From: Lomentospora prolificans
Taxonomy: Eukaryota > Ascomycota > Sordariomycetes > Microascales > Microascaceae
Direction of reading: 5' to 3'
Assembly: GCA_029532625.1 (NCBI GenBank)
Contig: JARFXM010000009.1
Span: 3,286,001 to 3,350,000 of the forward strand
Length of the DNA: 64,000 bases
The position numbers were made by a program, and so were the translations under genes. This document shows, one piece after another, positions 36,885 through 49,308 of the stretch. A model generated the notes under the pieces. The model was not told the origin of the DNA. It worked only from the letters and a program-made list of their open reading frames with translations, and did not search any database. Every line of letters starts with the position of its first letter. Within the stretch, counting starts at the first letter, position 1.

Positions 36885-37890
36885 GAAACCTTAATTATAG
36901 TCTCTAATACTAGCTATTTGAATAATAAGCTTAGCCTTATATAGCTATACTACTTTATTAAGTATATAAAGGTGTATAGGAGGGGTATAAAGACTCTCCT
37001 TCTAATAGATTATTATAGCTCTTATATAATATAAGAGTTTATCTAACTATATAATAATAATAGTATTATACCCTTTGGACTCCCTTCTTACTTAACTTAC
37101 TTCCTTTAGCTACTTAATATTATTATTTTCTAACCCCTTAAGTATTATTATACCTATAGGCTTAAGTATATTATTAGGGATAGCTATATAAATATTATAA
37201 AGGTTAACTTCTTATTACTTATCTAGCAGGCCTATAAGAAGGCTCTTATAACCTATATAATAAATATAGCCTTCTATAAGACTAGGATCTAGCCCTTTAA
37301 GCTAGAGGTTATACTATTAGGCATCTAAACATACTATAAAGTGACCCCTATACTAATACTACCCTTATTACTATTCAGCACCCCTATAACCTATACTAAA
37401 ATAGATAGGGTAGCTTAGTAGCTAATTAAGTCCTTAGAGGCCCTTTAGTAACCTAAATTTACTTATTCTATAAAGAGATTTATATATAGTATTACTTTAT
37501 AGGTAGCTAAGCTTATACTTATCTAGGTGGAGCTTAGCTAGTACTCTAATACTATAATTAAGGTATTATAATATAAGAGTACTACTTAAGAGAAACTAAA
37601 GATAGAAGGGGTTATTAAAGTAGGTAATAGCTATAAAATAAGGGTTGAAAAGTATAAGAATAGTACTATAGCCCTTACTATAAAGGGGGAGTAGCTTTAG
37701 AAGTAGGTATACTATAAGGTTATCACTATATAGCATAACGTAGCTAAAACAGCCTAGAAGTAGTAGAGTGATAGTTAATTAGGTAAACTAGGTATTTATT
37801 AAGGGATTAGAACTAGTGAGGACATAATTAACCTAGAAATACTTATTATAGAGTAGTTATTACTATAGGGGTGCTTATACTTCAAGGTGG

Positions 37891-37953
37891 TTTGCGTCAG
37901 CGTGGGTTTTGCGTCAGTGTGGCTAATACCCGCTTGTGGGTATGTAATACGGG
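37891..37953 (-). repeat. Right terminal inverted repeat of the Fot/pogo-like element
   Basis: Inverted copy of the left terminal repeat, with the same palindrome (one base changed) and the same pair of 15-bp direct repeats. It is followed at once by the TA target duplication and by normal-composition DNA. Confidence 0.95.
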
Positions 37954-37955
37954 TA

Positions 37956-38699
37956 AAGAGTGCGCTGTACTACTCGTCAAAAGGAGGGTGTCAGGGCATA
38001 TTCAACATTGTGGGAGGAACGACAGATGATCCTGGACTTTGATTAAACCGAATGGGCAGTCATGGACGATGGCTGCTTAAAGATAGCCTCTCTCATCGAC
38101 TGATTATTACGCATGTACCATGGCTAGTGTAATGTCACCCAACTTTAGAAATAGTGCCTGGATGAAAGCTAAGTCAGAAGGAGAGTTCATAAAACTGTCC
38201 TATTTTGTGTCTATTGTAACGAACACCGGATACTTTTATAGCTGCTTGGCCGATTTCTATTCGTTTTCAATCAATCGTCATGTTGGACGCCGACACATCT
38301 CGTTCCATGAACCGAGCACTGACCACCCTACCTCGTTGACCTCCGCCCTGTTTACAAGTTGGTACCGGAGTACATCAGTTTGCCGGCAATGTTACAAAGG
38401 CAGTAATAACTGCGATCAGAGTCGCGAACGCGCATGAAAAACCCCCAAGACTCTAGGTCCCATTCCAATCCCGCAAAATTTCCCATAAGCTCTTCGGCCC
38501 CGCCATCTCTATTCAGCCTTTCCGAAGCGTCTTTTCTACTCTTTTCTACAACCCAATTTTAATCCCTTCCCTAGGGAGCTCTGAAGGAGGGTGTGCCGCT
38601 GCCACGACAACTGCGCGCTGACCGAAGCCCAAGAGCGGACTCTGGACCAAGTATTTACCGGACTTGCAAAGTCCGAGATGCCAGAGTCGACTCGAGAAA
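37956..38699. other. Upstream region of the dynein intermediate chain gene
   Basis: Normal-composition DNA between the transposon end and the dynein gene. A 105-codon open frame at 38120-38437 has no recognisable features and probably arises by chance. The last 250 bases are C/T-rich and should contain the promoter and leader. Confidence 0.5.
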
Positions 38700-40851
38700 A
38701 TGCAGACACGTCGAGATGAGATTCTCGCAAAGAAGGCGAGGCTTGCAGAACTCAAGCAGCAGAGGGTGCTTCGTGCCGCTCAGGCGGGCAGCAGACCAAG
38801 CATCGGTTCCTCATTAGATGTAGGATTCAGTCACGATATCCTCTTTTCCTCGACCATCTGAACCCTAATGCTAATACGCTACTTGTGAGCTTTAGATTGT
38901 ATCCCCTACTCCAGGACGTACCGATGATCGCCGCTCCATTGAAGACCTCATCAACAGCCTAGTCGGGGACAGGCCAGTTTCGACTTCGACTGGAGGCGCC
39001 GCCTCTCCTGCTCGACGAGGTAGTCGGCCAAATAGCGTCCTTAGTGCTGGGGAGGTCAGCACCGAGAACTCTGAATATGCTGCTCCGTCCACGGCAGCCA
39101 TCTCCGCGGCCCCTGGCCCACCCCTCGCCCTCACCACCGCGCCGCTTACGACGATTTACGAGTGTCCTCCCTCTCCCGTCAAAGAGGTGTTTTCATACAA
39201 CAAGGGAGTGCAAACGATGGAGGAATGGGTGCCAACCGCTCGCCCAAGAGCCCACTCGCTTTCAGACACCGAAGACGCCGGAGTGACGGCGACGCCAAGC
39301 AAGCGATTGAGTCGGAGAGAACGGGACCGAGAAGAGGAGATTCGACAGAGTCTGCGAAAGGAGATTGAGGAGGAGCTCAAGGCTACCAAGGATATGATGT
39401 CGGAGGGTATTCTGCAGTCTACGAACGCAGTAACGATGAACAACTTTCCACTTCGGCAGTTGACCTCGGAGGAGCTGAACGCCGTTATGTCGTCCGACGA
39501 GCTCATTGAATTCGTCGACAAGTCGTCAAAAGTGATTGAGCGGGCCCTCGACCAGGAGTACGATATTTTGATCGACTATGCGCAAACGGGTCTTGACGTA
39601 GACGAGGAAGATGACGAGGCCGGCAACACGGGAGGAAAGGGAAAACGGAGAGTCAAGGAAGTTATCCAGTACTTTAACGAACGGTGGTCGAACAAACGGA
39701 TGATTAGTAGCGTCGAGTTCTCGCCAAAGTTCCCCGAACTCCTCCTGGCATCATACACCAACAACCCGGCGGCGCCACATGAACCGGATGGCATTGTTCA
39801 GGTATGGAATCAGCACATGCACGATAGGGCCGAGTTTGTATTTCACGCGCAGTCCGACGTGTTGACCGCGAGGTTTTCACCTTTCCACCAGAACCTGATT
39901 GTTGGAGGAACGTATAGCGGGCAAGTCCTACTCTGGGATACACGAGCTAAATCAGCACCGGTGCAAAAGACGCCATTGACTGGCTACGGACACACGCACC
40001 CTATCTACTCTATTGAGATTGTCGGTACTCAAAACGCCAACAACATCATTTCATGTTCTACGGACGGCGTCGTCTGCGCTTGGAGCATGGATGTCTTTGC
40101 CCAGCCGCAAGAGATGCTGGAACTCAAGGCACCAGCTCCAGCCAAAATTGAGGATGTCAGTCCTACGTGCTTCGCGTTCCCCGACGGTGATCCCACCTTC
40201 TTCCTCGCGGGAACAGAGGAAGGCACAATCTACCCATGCCATAGATACAACCGTGCCGGCGCCAAGGCCGGCATTGACTCTGATTTTAGCTACAAGGGCC
40301 ATACGGCCCCCGTCATGTCTGTCGATTTCCATCCGGCTCGCGGGCCAGTGGATCTCGGAGATTTCGTGCTCTCATCTTCTCTGGACTGGAGTGTGAAGCT
40401 GTGGAAGGTGCGAGCACCCGCCGCAACTTCGACAGCTGGAACTACGGAAGGCAATATGACACCGCTCTTGGACTTTGTTCGAGAAGACGTTGTGTACGAT
40501 GCGAAGTGGTCTCCCATCAAGCCTGGCGTGTTTGCGCTCGCGGACGGCGCAGGCTGGCTTGAGTTCTGGGACATTACGGTAGAGACAGAAGAACCAGTTT
40601 CGAGGATATCGCCTAGCGCCCGCAAGGGCGCTAGGACGATGCTCTCAAAGAGTCTAAATAAGCTCGCTTGGGAGCAGACAGAAGGAAAGCGCATCGCTAC
40701 CGGGGGCATTGATGGATCGGTCACGGTGTTCGAGGTTGCTTCAGGCCTAGGCGGCAAGGAGGACTTGAAGGCGGAGGAGTGGACGAATGTCAAGAAGCTG
40801 GTGAACAGGGTGGAGGCAGCGGGACCGGGTGAGGTCTTTTTACTGGCTTAA
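38700..40851 (+). CDS. Cytoplasmic dynein 1 intermediate chain
   Basis: This is the WD-repeat intermediate chain (yeast Pac11, animal DYNC1I) that links dynein heavy chains to light chains and dynactin, needed for nuclear and organelle transport in hyphae. Exons 38700-38819 and 38896-40851 give 691 residues. The N-terminus, MQTRRDEILAKKARLAELKQ, is the conserved coiled coil that binds dynactin p150. A serine/proline-rich linker follows, with SIEDLINSLVGD and then KGVQTMEEW near residues 143-151, which resembles an LC8 light-chain docking site (K-x-T/V-Q-T). Residues from about 240 onward form the WD40 propeller (for example VLLWDTRAKSAP, HTHPIYSIEI, DWSVKLWKV and GIDGSVTVFEV). Splicing at GAT|GTAGGA joins SSLD to IVSPTPGR. 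It lies 750 bp from the repeat island yet its frame is intact. Confidence 0.95.
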
Positions 40852-42265
40852 AACACATACCGCAAACGCCCTTCTTCTGGCCTATCAAGATTTGTCTCTT
40901 GTCTTGGTTTGACTGAAGAGGAAATGGGGATGGAGATGGAGATTGAGTCCTCGCGATTTACGCCGAGCTAGAGTTTTTTTTTTTTTTTTTCTTTTTTTTT
41001 TGGCCATTTCTCTGAGTACGGATAGATGTTTCATACTGAGCACGCTTTTCCAGCCTTTACCGACCCACTCCGAAACATCGTGGGGCGTTTGAATTGGGAG
41101 GAACTACGACTTGAGAAGATAGCTATGAAAGAAGCAAAATCAATCAAACTGGGCCCCTTTTTTGGGCCTTGCTTGCGCGGCCCCAAGAACGTTGGCGGGC
41201 AGTGGTGGATCAGCAAAATAAGAGACCCACGCACCACGGTTGGTGGGGTGGAAGTATGGAGGGACTCATACCAGGAAGCGAATAATTAGGGGTCAATTAC
41301 GAGATCAGCCCAGCCAGAAGCCCTGGATGCACATCCCTTGGTGTACTGTCTCTTTCCCTCGATACATCCAGCTGCCAAATCGCGTCAATATAACTATTCA
41401 CGAGGGCCAACGGTACGAGAGGTAGATTGACGCAAGACGGCCTTTGACGCGGATGCCCGCACCGCCTAGATTGGAAGCTCAGTGGACCATCGGCTCTGCC
41501 CGACAATGGACTGCGCTGCACGGAGGAACAGCGCGACCTTCGGGTGGCTGGCCCAGGTACAAGGCTGGTACTTCCAAACTCACTACGGAGTAATATTAGT
41601 GGACCCATCTCTTCAATGTTCTCGACGTAATGCCTGGCCAGCCAGCTGGCTGTTCTAGTAACCTCGAACATCCATTGAAGAGTAAACCAAGAAGAACAGG
41701 CCCAGAAAAATGGGCCTTCTTGGCACGGGGGGACCCTTGATCTGGCCTAAATTGAACCTGTGCAGGCTTCAGACTTTACGGGAACCTGGAGAACTTAATA
41801 TTCAATCCGTACTCGCAGGACATCGAAGCCTCTTACTATTTATTTTCAGAATTGCATGATAGCTTCGAACCTCTGTGTTAATCAGTTGAAACTAGCCCTC
41901 CATCAACCCACTTGGTTCCTATCGTGTTTCTCCGCCCACCCATTCCCCAGCCTCAAACTTCTCCCTCCACACCGTCCCTCACATCCTTTCGCCATCGTTG
42001 TCGTCGCGGCCACTACCCGGCAAAACTAGACTTCAAACGGATTAACCCCCCTCCGAGCCCCTGCTTCGAGCTACTCCAGAGATCACACTCCGATCTTCTT
42101 TCACCCGACACCTTCCTTCTGTCACACATCGACCTATGACAAGTACAGGATAATCTCGATTCAACAGGCGGGATACTAGAAACAACCCAGCAGATCTTAT
42201 CGCCCACCCCTCTCATTTACGCTCCCTCAGCACCGGCCGCTTTTATCGCTTCTATGTGAGGAAAC
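40852..42265. other. Intergenic region between dynein chain and DUF726 genes
   Basis: About 1.4 kb. It begins with a T-rich tract (40974-40990 and 40992-41001, all T) in the dynein 3' region and ends in a C/T-rich leader before 42266. Short open frames between are not supported by any motif. Confidence 0.5.
40974..41001. repeat. Poly(T) tract
   Basis: Seventeen T, one C, ten T, about 120 bases after the dynein stop codon. Confidence 0.95.
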
Positions 42266-45200
42266 ATGGCTGGTGCCGAGACTGAGCCCGAAGCTGGCCC
42301 CACCAGCACCAGCGCCAGCGATCCGCCATCTTCGCAACCTTCATCGCAAACTTCGTCGAACTCGAACCCGACAGAAACACCAGCGCCTGCCGACACCGAC
42401 TCCAAAAACCGTGGCAACAAGCGAGAAAATCTTACAGTCTCAACAAATGGCACACCCGCCGCACCGTCCGCACAGAGCAAATCTCCGCCCGAGCAGACCG
42501 CAGCCCAATCGCAGCCCCCGCCTATCCGTCCGTCAATGGCTGTTGAACTCGATGACTTCGGTCTACCCATAAGGCAATATACAGCCCCGAGCTCCGCCGC
42601 TTCCGACTGCGGTCGGTCGGTCGAGAATCAACCCCGCAGTCACTCCAACAGCTTTACTTCATGGCTCCCCAGGCGTTCTTCAAGTCAGGGCCCGAAACCT
42701 GCCTGTCCCGCTGCGCAAGTGGCATCTAAGAAGGAAAATAAGGCACCAGGCCAAAAGGGGGAGGAACAAAAGTATAGAAAGGGCGGTGCCAGCGATGATG
42801 AGGACGAATTCAAGGATGCCGTTGCGACCCAACCATCCGGGGACAACGATGACGACGGGCCACTTACACCGGTGCCGCCGTTGCCTCACACAAAGGACCA
42901 AGGCAAGCCTGCCTCTTCCCAACCGCCCGCGGCGGACGAAACAGCGAACAAGCCTCGATCAGGCACGATGACCTCGACAGCCTCGAGCAACCCTAATGGA
43001 ATTTCCGAGTTTTCCCACCAACGGGTGATCTCCAAGTCGGAGGACAAGGAAGAAAGCGATAGTGAATGGCAGGAGATGCCGTCGTATGCGAGATACGACA
43101 TGTACGATGACGACGACCGCTTGATTGCGCGAGAGCATAACGAGGAGGATGACGAGAAGTACGGATACTCTGGTCTCGGCGGCGCCGGAAAGGGTTATAC
43201 CCGTGTGATTATGGACGACGATGCCGAGTCCGCGACGAGTTTAGACGATAATACGAAGTACCTCTTCAAGGACATAAAGGGCACGAGTATGATGGAAGAC
43301 GACGAGGAACAGCGTGATGCTGTGTCTCAAATGCAAGCTACCAAGGACCTCTTAACTGAAGGTCAGAGAATAGCCTACGTCGGAGTAGTGCGCCTTGAAA
43401 TTCACAACATGGTAAAGGAAGCCGAAACGTTAGAGCAGACAAGGAAGACAAAGAAATTGGTCAATTTCTCGGCAGAATCCAGTAAGATGTGGGCGCAGAA
43501 GATGATGATTAGGGTCTACGCCCACATGGACATTAGCCCAGCGGAACAGATCATGATTGAACAGCTTGCCGAACACGGCGTCATTCCCACCGACCTTACC
43601 CCGATCCTCATGGCCAACTCAAGAGTCAACAACCCCATGGCCGAAAAGCCGACTAGCCCCACATCATCGGGCTCCAAGAGCCCCCTCCCATCTCCCGTAT
43701 CACCAGATCAAGAAACTGCCGCGGAACCCCCGCCACCTTATGAAACACACGAGGGTGAAGATCTGCCCGGCGTCATGACTCCCTCCCAACTTCCCACATC
43801 AACAAAGCTCGATATTGATCTTCGATGGACCGTGCTGTGCGATCTGTTCCTCGTACTCATCGCTGACTCCACCTACGATGCGCGATCTCGGTGTCTTCTG
43901 GAACGAGTCGGCAAGGCTATGGATATCCCTTGGATAGACATTTGTAGGTTTGAGAAGCGCGTAACTGACGCACTTGAGATCCAACAGCAGGCGGAAAAAG
44001 AGAACTGGAATGAGGACGACCACATGGAGGAGCGCAGAAAGATGGCTCTGAAGAAACGGTACGTCCTTATGGGCCTTGCGACTGTCGGCGGAGGGTTAGT
44101 GATTGGCCTCTCGGCCGGCCTTCTCGCACCCATGATCGGCGCAGGTCTCGCCGCTGGCTTCACCACCATTGGTGTGACTGGCACAAGTGGCTTCCTAGCG
44201 GGCGCTGGAGGGGCCGCCGTCATCACATCTTCTGCCGCGGCGTCCGGGTCTATTATTGGCGCCAGGGCGGCAAACAGGAGAACCGGCGCCGTGAAGACCT
44301 TTGAATACCGACCCTTGCATAATAACAAACGAGTCAACCTCATTATAACCGTCTCCGGCTGGATGACTGGCAAAGTGGACGATGTCCGTCTACCCTACAG
44401 TACGGTTGATTCTGTTATGGGTGATATCTACTCAGTGCTGTGGGAGCCGGAGATGTTGAGAAGCATGGGTGACACCATTAACATCCTCGCGACAGAGGTG
44501 AGAAGCCCGATTCTTTTCTTTTATCTTCATTTCTGCGTACCCTCCATTCGGAATGATGCTAACTGCTCTGGTTTTTAGGCCCTTACTCAAGGTTTACAAC
44601 AAGTGCTTGGAAACACCATCCTTGTGTCTCTGATGGCCGCATTGCAACTTCCTGTGGTGTTAACAAAGTTATCTTATCTCATTGATAACCCCTGGGCCGT
44701 GTCCCTCGATCGTGCGACTGCGGCTGGCTTGATTCTGGCCGACTCTCTGATCGACCGTAACCTAGGCACTCGGCCCGTGACATTGGTGGGCTATTCTCTA
44801 GGGTCTCGCGTGATTTTCTCCTGCCTCCAGGAGCTCGCTAAGAAGGGAGCATACGGACTGGTACAGAACGTCTACTTATTTGGCTCTCCTGTTGTCGTGA
44901 AGAAAGACGAGTACCTGCGAGCTCGAACCGTAGTGTCCGGAAGGTTCGTCAATGCCTTCAACCGCAACGATTGGATTTTAGGCTATCTGTTCCGGTTGAC
45001 CAATGGTGGCATCCGTCGTGTTGCCGGTTTAGGCGCGATTGAGGAGTGTCCCTGGATCGAGAATGTGGACGTTTCAGAACTCGTCAACGGCCATATGGAC
45101 TACCGAACAAAGATGCCGAGGCTACTCCGAGAATGCGGTTGGCTCGTTGAAAGCGACGAATTTACCGAAATCGAGGACCCAGACCCTGATAACCACAGCG

Positions 45201-46000
45201 AACGACAGCGAGAGCTGATCAACGAAATCGAAGAGGCTCGCAAGGAGCTCGAGAGGGAAGGCAAAGAAGGCAAGGAAGGCAAGGCAGCCAATAGGTTTAG
45301 CCTCTTCCGAAGGAAGAAGGCACTCGAGAGGGCCGAGTGGGAGGTGTACCATGATTCTGTGAACAAGGACGGAGGGGAGAAGAAGCCCGCCGGCGAGACC
45401 AATACGGGTGTGCTCTTCGATGTGGACGCAATACGTGCAGAGCTAGCCAAGGAGAAGCTCGAGGTAAAGGAGCTGCAGTCCACCCTTCCTCCGATGATAT
45501 TAGACCTACGACCCTCCCCAGTGGTCACCGACCCAGCGTCGCCCAGCGGTCAGAGTGCAACGCAAAGCAGCCCGCACAGCCCGCCGAGGACGGCCGTCCC
45601 GACCAACCTTGCGGAGCCCAGGTCCGCCCTTGGGCCAGCTCGGGTGTCAAGCGAGGCGAGCTTGCGGAGTGCGTCGCAGGAGCGAACACCGACACTTCCT
45701 AAGGATCAAGAATTGGCCAGATCGCCGTATTTCCAACATAGCCCTGATCCCCTCGAGGCAGAGGTACAGATGACGTTTGACACGTATTTCCAAGACAAAC
45801 CGTCGTCTTCACCGCACCTAGCCCGGTCACCTTCGCCGCCACCGCCTCCACCGCCCAAGGACAACTCTCTGACGAGGAATACAAGTGTAAGCCGGGCCCC
45901 GCACATGGTGCCGACAATCGCCATCGCCGACCCGTGGGCGGACCCTGATGATGAGGATTTTGGAAAGGAGAAGGAAGAGATACACATGACATTTGCATAG
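42266..46000 (+). CDS. DUF726 / TMCO4-Mil1-like putative lipase
   Basis: Exons 42266-44497 and 44579-46000 join in frame (ILATE|ALTQGLQQ) and give 1217 residues. The family is DUF726, which includes human TMCO4 and yeast Mil1, a clathrin-adaptor-interacting protein. The fold is an alpha/beta hydrolase: GYSLGS at about residues 815-820 is a lipase-type GxSxG nucleophile elbow, followed by NVYLFGSPV. A glycine/alanine-rich hydrophobic block at about 600-680 (LMGLATVGGGLVIGLSAGLL, then GAGLAAGFTTIGVTG) should be two membrane segments. The first 280 residues and the last 250 are disordered and rich in S, P, T, E and D, with PPPPPPP near the end. Known members act on endomembranes; the enzymatic activity is inferred from the motif only. 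The disordered tails make this protein longer than animal homologues. Confidence 0.88.
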
Positions 46001-49000
46001 AAAGGAGGGTGGGAAGGGCGTTTGAATTCGTCTCTTTTTAATTTTCTTTTTCCTGCTCCTTTCAGAATTCTACCAGGGAGGTTTTCACCTAGTCTTCACT
46101 CCCTTGATACTCGCATGTATCCAGACTAATATCGTGATAGCGAGGGTTTACTCCAGAGTAGGGGCATTAGCATGGAGAGTGACGTGAGGGTGTAGGATCA
46201 TTCTCCGAGCACTGACGTTGGTTGGGTATCCCACAGAGCAAGCCTCAAGGCTTTAAGGGTTTGGAGATATTATTAACTTCATTGTAGTATCCATTGATAA
46301 ATAGATTCGCGGCGTGCGGATTGGCGAATGTAGTCAATTCAAAAGATCTACATCGCGCAAACCAAAGAACGCGACCAAGAGAAGATCGTAGACTTGTTGA
46401 TGCCAGGACGTGATGATCACGAATTCGATCCTCGCGGCATTCCAGGCCTAAACTGTGTTCACCGCTTATACCTGCTGTGTAGTTGCTTCAGCCCATTCTC
46501 ACCATCCCCCATTGCCAGACAGAAGACCACTACGGAATCTGGCGCAGCCCATAGAGCGGAGCACGTGGTAGCAATATCAGAGACGCAGACCAAAGTCGCC
46601 ACCATCCATACGAGGCAGAGCGGGGAAAGGGAACTTGTGAGAATGCGGCTCAGCCCCCTTTTGTGATGTTTGCCGAACAAAGCCTCCGTCGCACAGCAGC
46701 ACGGATGGTTGACAACGCCAGGAAGGAGTGCGCAGGATTCTAAAGTAGTGGTCTGTTATCGCCGGCCTCCTCTCCTTCGGGGGTTTTCTTTGTGGCAAGG
46801 ACAGAGGAGAAACGATTCGAGTATCGACATGGCGCGATGGGCCAAGGAAGCGGTTCAGCAAGGGGCTTTACAATGCAGGAGAGTGGGCTTGCAGTCCAGG
46901 ACGACGTTTGTGGGGTAATCTATATATATATTTACGGATCGATTGAGAAACGAGAAGGAGGTTGAGAAAACGGCAAGATTTATAGACGTTATGCGCTCAA
47001 TATGAGGCAGGGCGGCAAATGGCACACTTCATTTAGCGGTGGCAGAGGCAAGAATTACTCGGCTCGTGCTCGACCGCGACATTTATAACTCGGCCAGGAG
47101 ACGACCGTTGGGGGCTGTGGTGGACAGAAGAGAGAGAGACAGACACAGTTATGTCGAGGAGGATTCGGATCGATGTGGCTTCCTCTTTCGCTTTCCCTTT
47201 TTCTGACTCCTTTTTCTTTTCCCGATGGATAATTATAGTACGTTACCAAGCGCGAAGACGTACCGGAGACTTTCTGGTGGCGGGCGGGCGAGGGCAGATC
47301 AATCTTTTAGTCAACTTACACAGCCTCCGGGCGAGACTTGTTGGGAAAACAGCCAGCCGTCGGCCGCTGGAAATCATGGCCAGCCAGCAGTGAGGTACAG
47401 GCCGACGTGACTATGCGTGACCGAAGCGGGTTTGGCCAGCCAGTCCACCCCAGGCAGGATAGCCAAGAAGATGAAAATGAGATTTCTTTCTGACCGCAAA
47501 TCGATATACTTGTATGTTTTCCTTGACCAATTTGTCGACGGAAGGCGAAATTGTTTAATCACGAGCTGAACCATACCTTTCCTAATGAACCGATAGACCG
47601 AGATGCTGACAGCACCCGCGCGGAAACGGGAAGGGCGAATCAGGCGCTGCTGGCTATTTCCCATATTGAACGAGCAGTCGATCCTGTCAGCAGAAGGATC
47701 ACTCGTCAGACAGGGTACATCTTGGATGAGCCGGCAAGTAGCTGGCTGGCTGGCTATGATCCAATGCTTCCTGGACCACAAGTCTACTTCGTAATAAGCG
47801 CAAGCTTCGGCTCAGTCAGTACTAGTACAAGAGACGCAGAGCAATCTACCTCAGCAGGGTCTTGTCGAGCTGGCTCGACAGGGTTTAATTACCAGCTGGA
47901 CAACTCGTCTTCACCGATTCGGGACTAGTTCTCTCCACTGGATTGATTTGCTTGGCACATGGCCAGTCTCGATTCCGAACCTGGTGCTTGATTGACTTTC
48001 CCGTACCTTGCTTTTCGCGAGAATACCGAATCGCGTATCCAGGGGGTTGTGTTGTTCGTCTTGATTATTCAAAACACGAGCGGTAGTGCTCATATCTTGG
48101 AATGATAATAAATGGCAGACGCCGGCTCGAAGGAACAAAATCAATTTCGGTTCCTCCTGCCGGATCAGACAATAGAAACAGTGAGTGTCGCTGGGCTGAC
48201 AGTATTGTCTCGAGAAGCTGGGGTACTAGTACAAACAATCACGACAAGGCTGTGTGGCGGGCCGTCCACGTTTAATACCTCCATGCAATACCGAGTATAC
48301 TAATACCAATTGAGTCGGGGTTCCTCCATGCTAATCCCCTCAAGCTGGTGACAGTCCAAGCCAGCCCAAAAGCGCTAGCTCAATATTCCCTGCGCGACAC
48401 TTGCCTGTTGCGGTCTGGATTCATCCACCTTTTGCCCAACCAACACACGATTCCCCGTTCGGGCCTGCACATCCAAGTAATACACTGCACGATGGGTAAT
48501 ATTCTGTATCCCGATCCTCGGACGGAATATCTTCAGAGATAAGAGGCAGAGGTGGAGGACCTTGTCGTCCGCAGCACTTGCTGGCCATATAGATCCAAGT
48601 ACATGCGAACGAGCCCTGGGGCCCAGTATAGGGGCTTTGGTGTACATCCTAGGGGCTTACTGTGGTAAGGCGGAGCGTTTCTGCAACCTCCCAGCCAGTT
48701 GTGTGCGATCTCCGAGTGGAATCCAGAAGCAGTCGGTACAGCGCCGCTCCAATCCCGTCCTCGGTGTCTCTCTTGGATGTCCCTCCCAACTCCCTGCCCC
48801 TTGCCCAGACCATTGGGATGGCTTGCCCAGCCCGTCCCTGCACTGCGCTTCTCGACCACCGCCACAGCGAGCAGCCAGCGCTCCCTGTGGTGTTCTACTG
48901 CACCACAGAATCCGTCTTTGCTTTCCCCCAGGCTGAGTCCGAGCCTAGAAACCCCCTCGTCCAAGTGAGCGTTTCTTCCCATCCCTCTTTCCCCCCTTCA

Positions 49001-49308
49001 CGCTCAGAATTCATCCATTCCCAGCCAGGCCTCTCCCAACAACCACTGGTCTGGTTCTCTCCCCGACCTTTCCGCCAATGTCGAACATCCGCAAGATCGC
49101 GAGAAATCAGTCGTGCAAATTTTGACCCTGCCAAGTACACTCAAGGCAACAAACAACGATTCGGCCAAGAAGAGACTGCGCCCAGCTTGGCTTGCCACGG
49201 AGAAGTCATCTTAGGCCGAGAGAAGGATATTCTTATCAAGGGCGAGGCCGGTGTATACCTCCCCTTGGGTAAACGGAGAACAGGGGACTGAAGCCATCAT
49301 CAGCCTTG
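46001..49308. other. Gene-poor intergenic region
   Basis: About 3.3 kb with no supported gene. It has a (TA)n run near 46921-46932, short TGGC repeats near 47740-47755, and C/T-rich leader-like DNA from about 48700 to 49300. A 209-codon open frame (48662-49291) is composition-driven, lacks domains, and most likely overlaps the promoter and leader of the next gene. Confidence 0.45.

Larger units (their letters stand above)
17999..37953 (+). mobile_element. Fot1/pogo-like DNA transposon, RIP-degraded and split by nested retroelements
   Basis: The element has 63-bp terminal inverted repeats and a TA target duplication (17997-17998 and 37954-37955), the hallmark of the Tc1/mariner superfamily. 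Removing the inserts leaves three pieces (17999-18687, 30441-30613, 36885-37953), about 1.92 kb, the usual Fot1 length. The pieces read as one transposase on the plus strand with many RIP stops. A relict start (ATA for ATG) lies at 18105; then come a helix-turn-helix (DIKEAIKKAILHIQSNSNI), a GIxYKDIxNIDKSSFQL relic of the first catalytic aspartate region near 18590-18650, and in the last piece RRGIKTLLLID and NNNSIIPFGLPS, matching the second aspartate region (LLIDGHGSH...PPHLTHLLQPLD in the family). The reading frame carries many TAG and TAA stops, as expected where CAG/CAA were converted. Confidence 0.88.

Noticed and set aside
17999..37953. Possible regional centromere
   Set aside because: AT-rich RIP-mutated retroelements do form fungal centromeres, but this block is only 20 kb, resolves into a few nested insertions, and is closely flanked by housekeeping genes.
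38120..38437. 105-codon open frame next to the repeat island
   Set aside because: No motif, no splice context and no codon pattern that separates it from chance.
47740..47756. TGGC tandem repeat
   Set aside because: Only about three to four units; too short to be notable.
48662..49291. 209-codon open frame on the plus strand
   Set aside because: Composition is driven by C/T-rich leader DNA, there is no domain or conserved motif, and it sits where the promoter and leader of the next gene must be.
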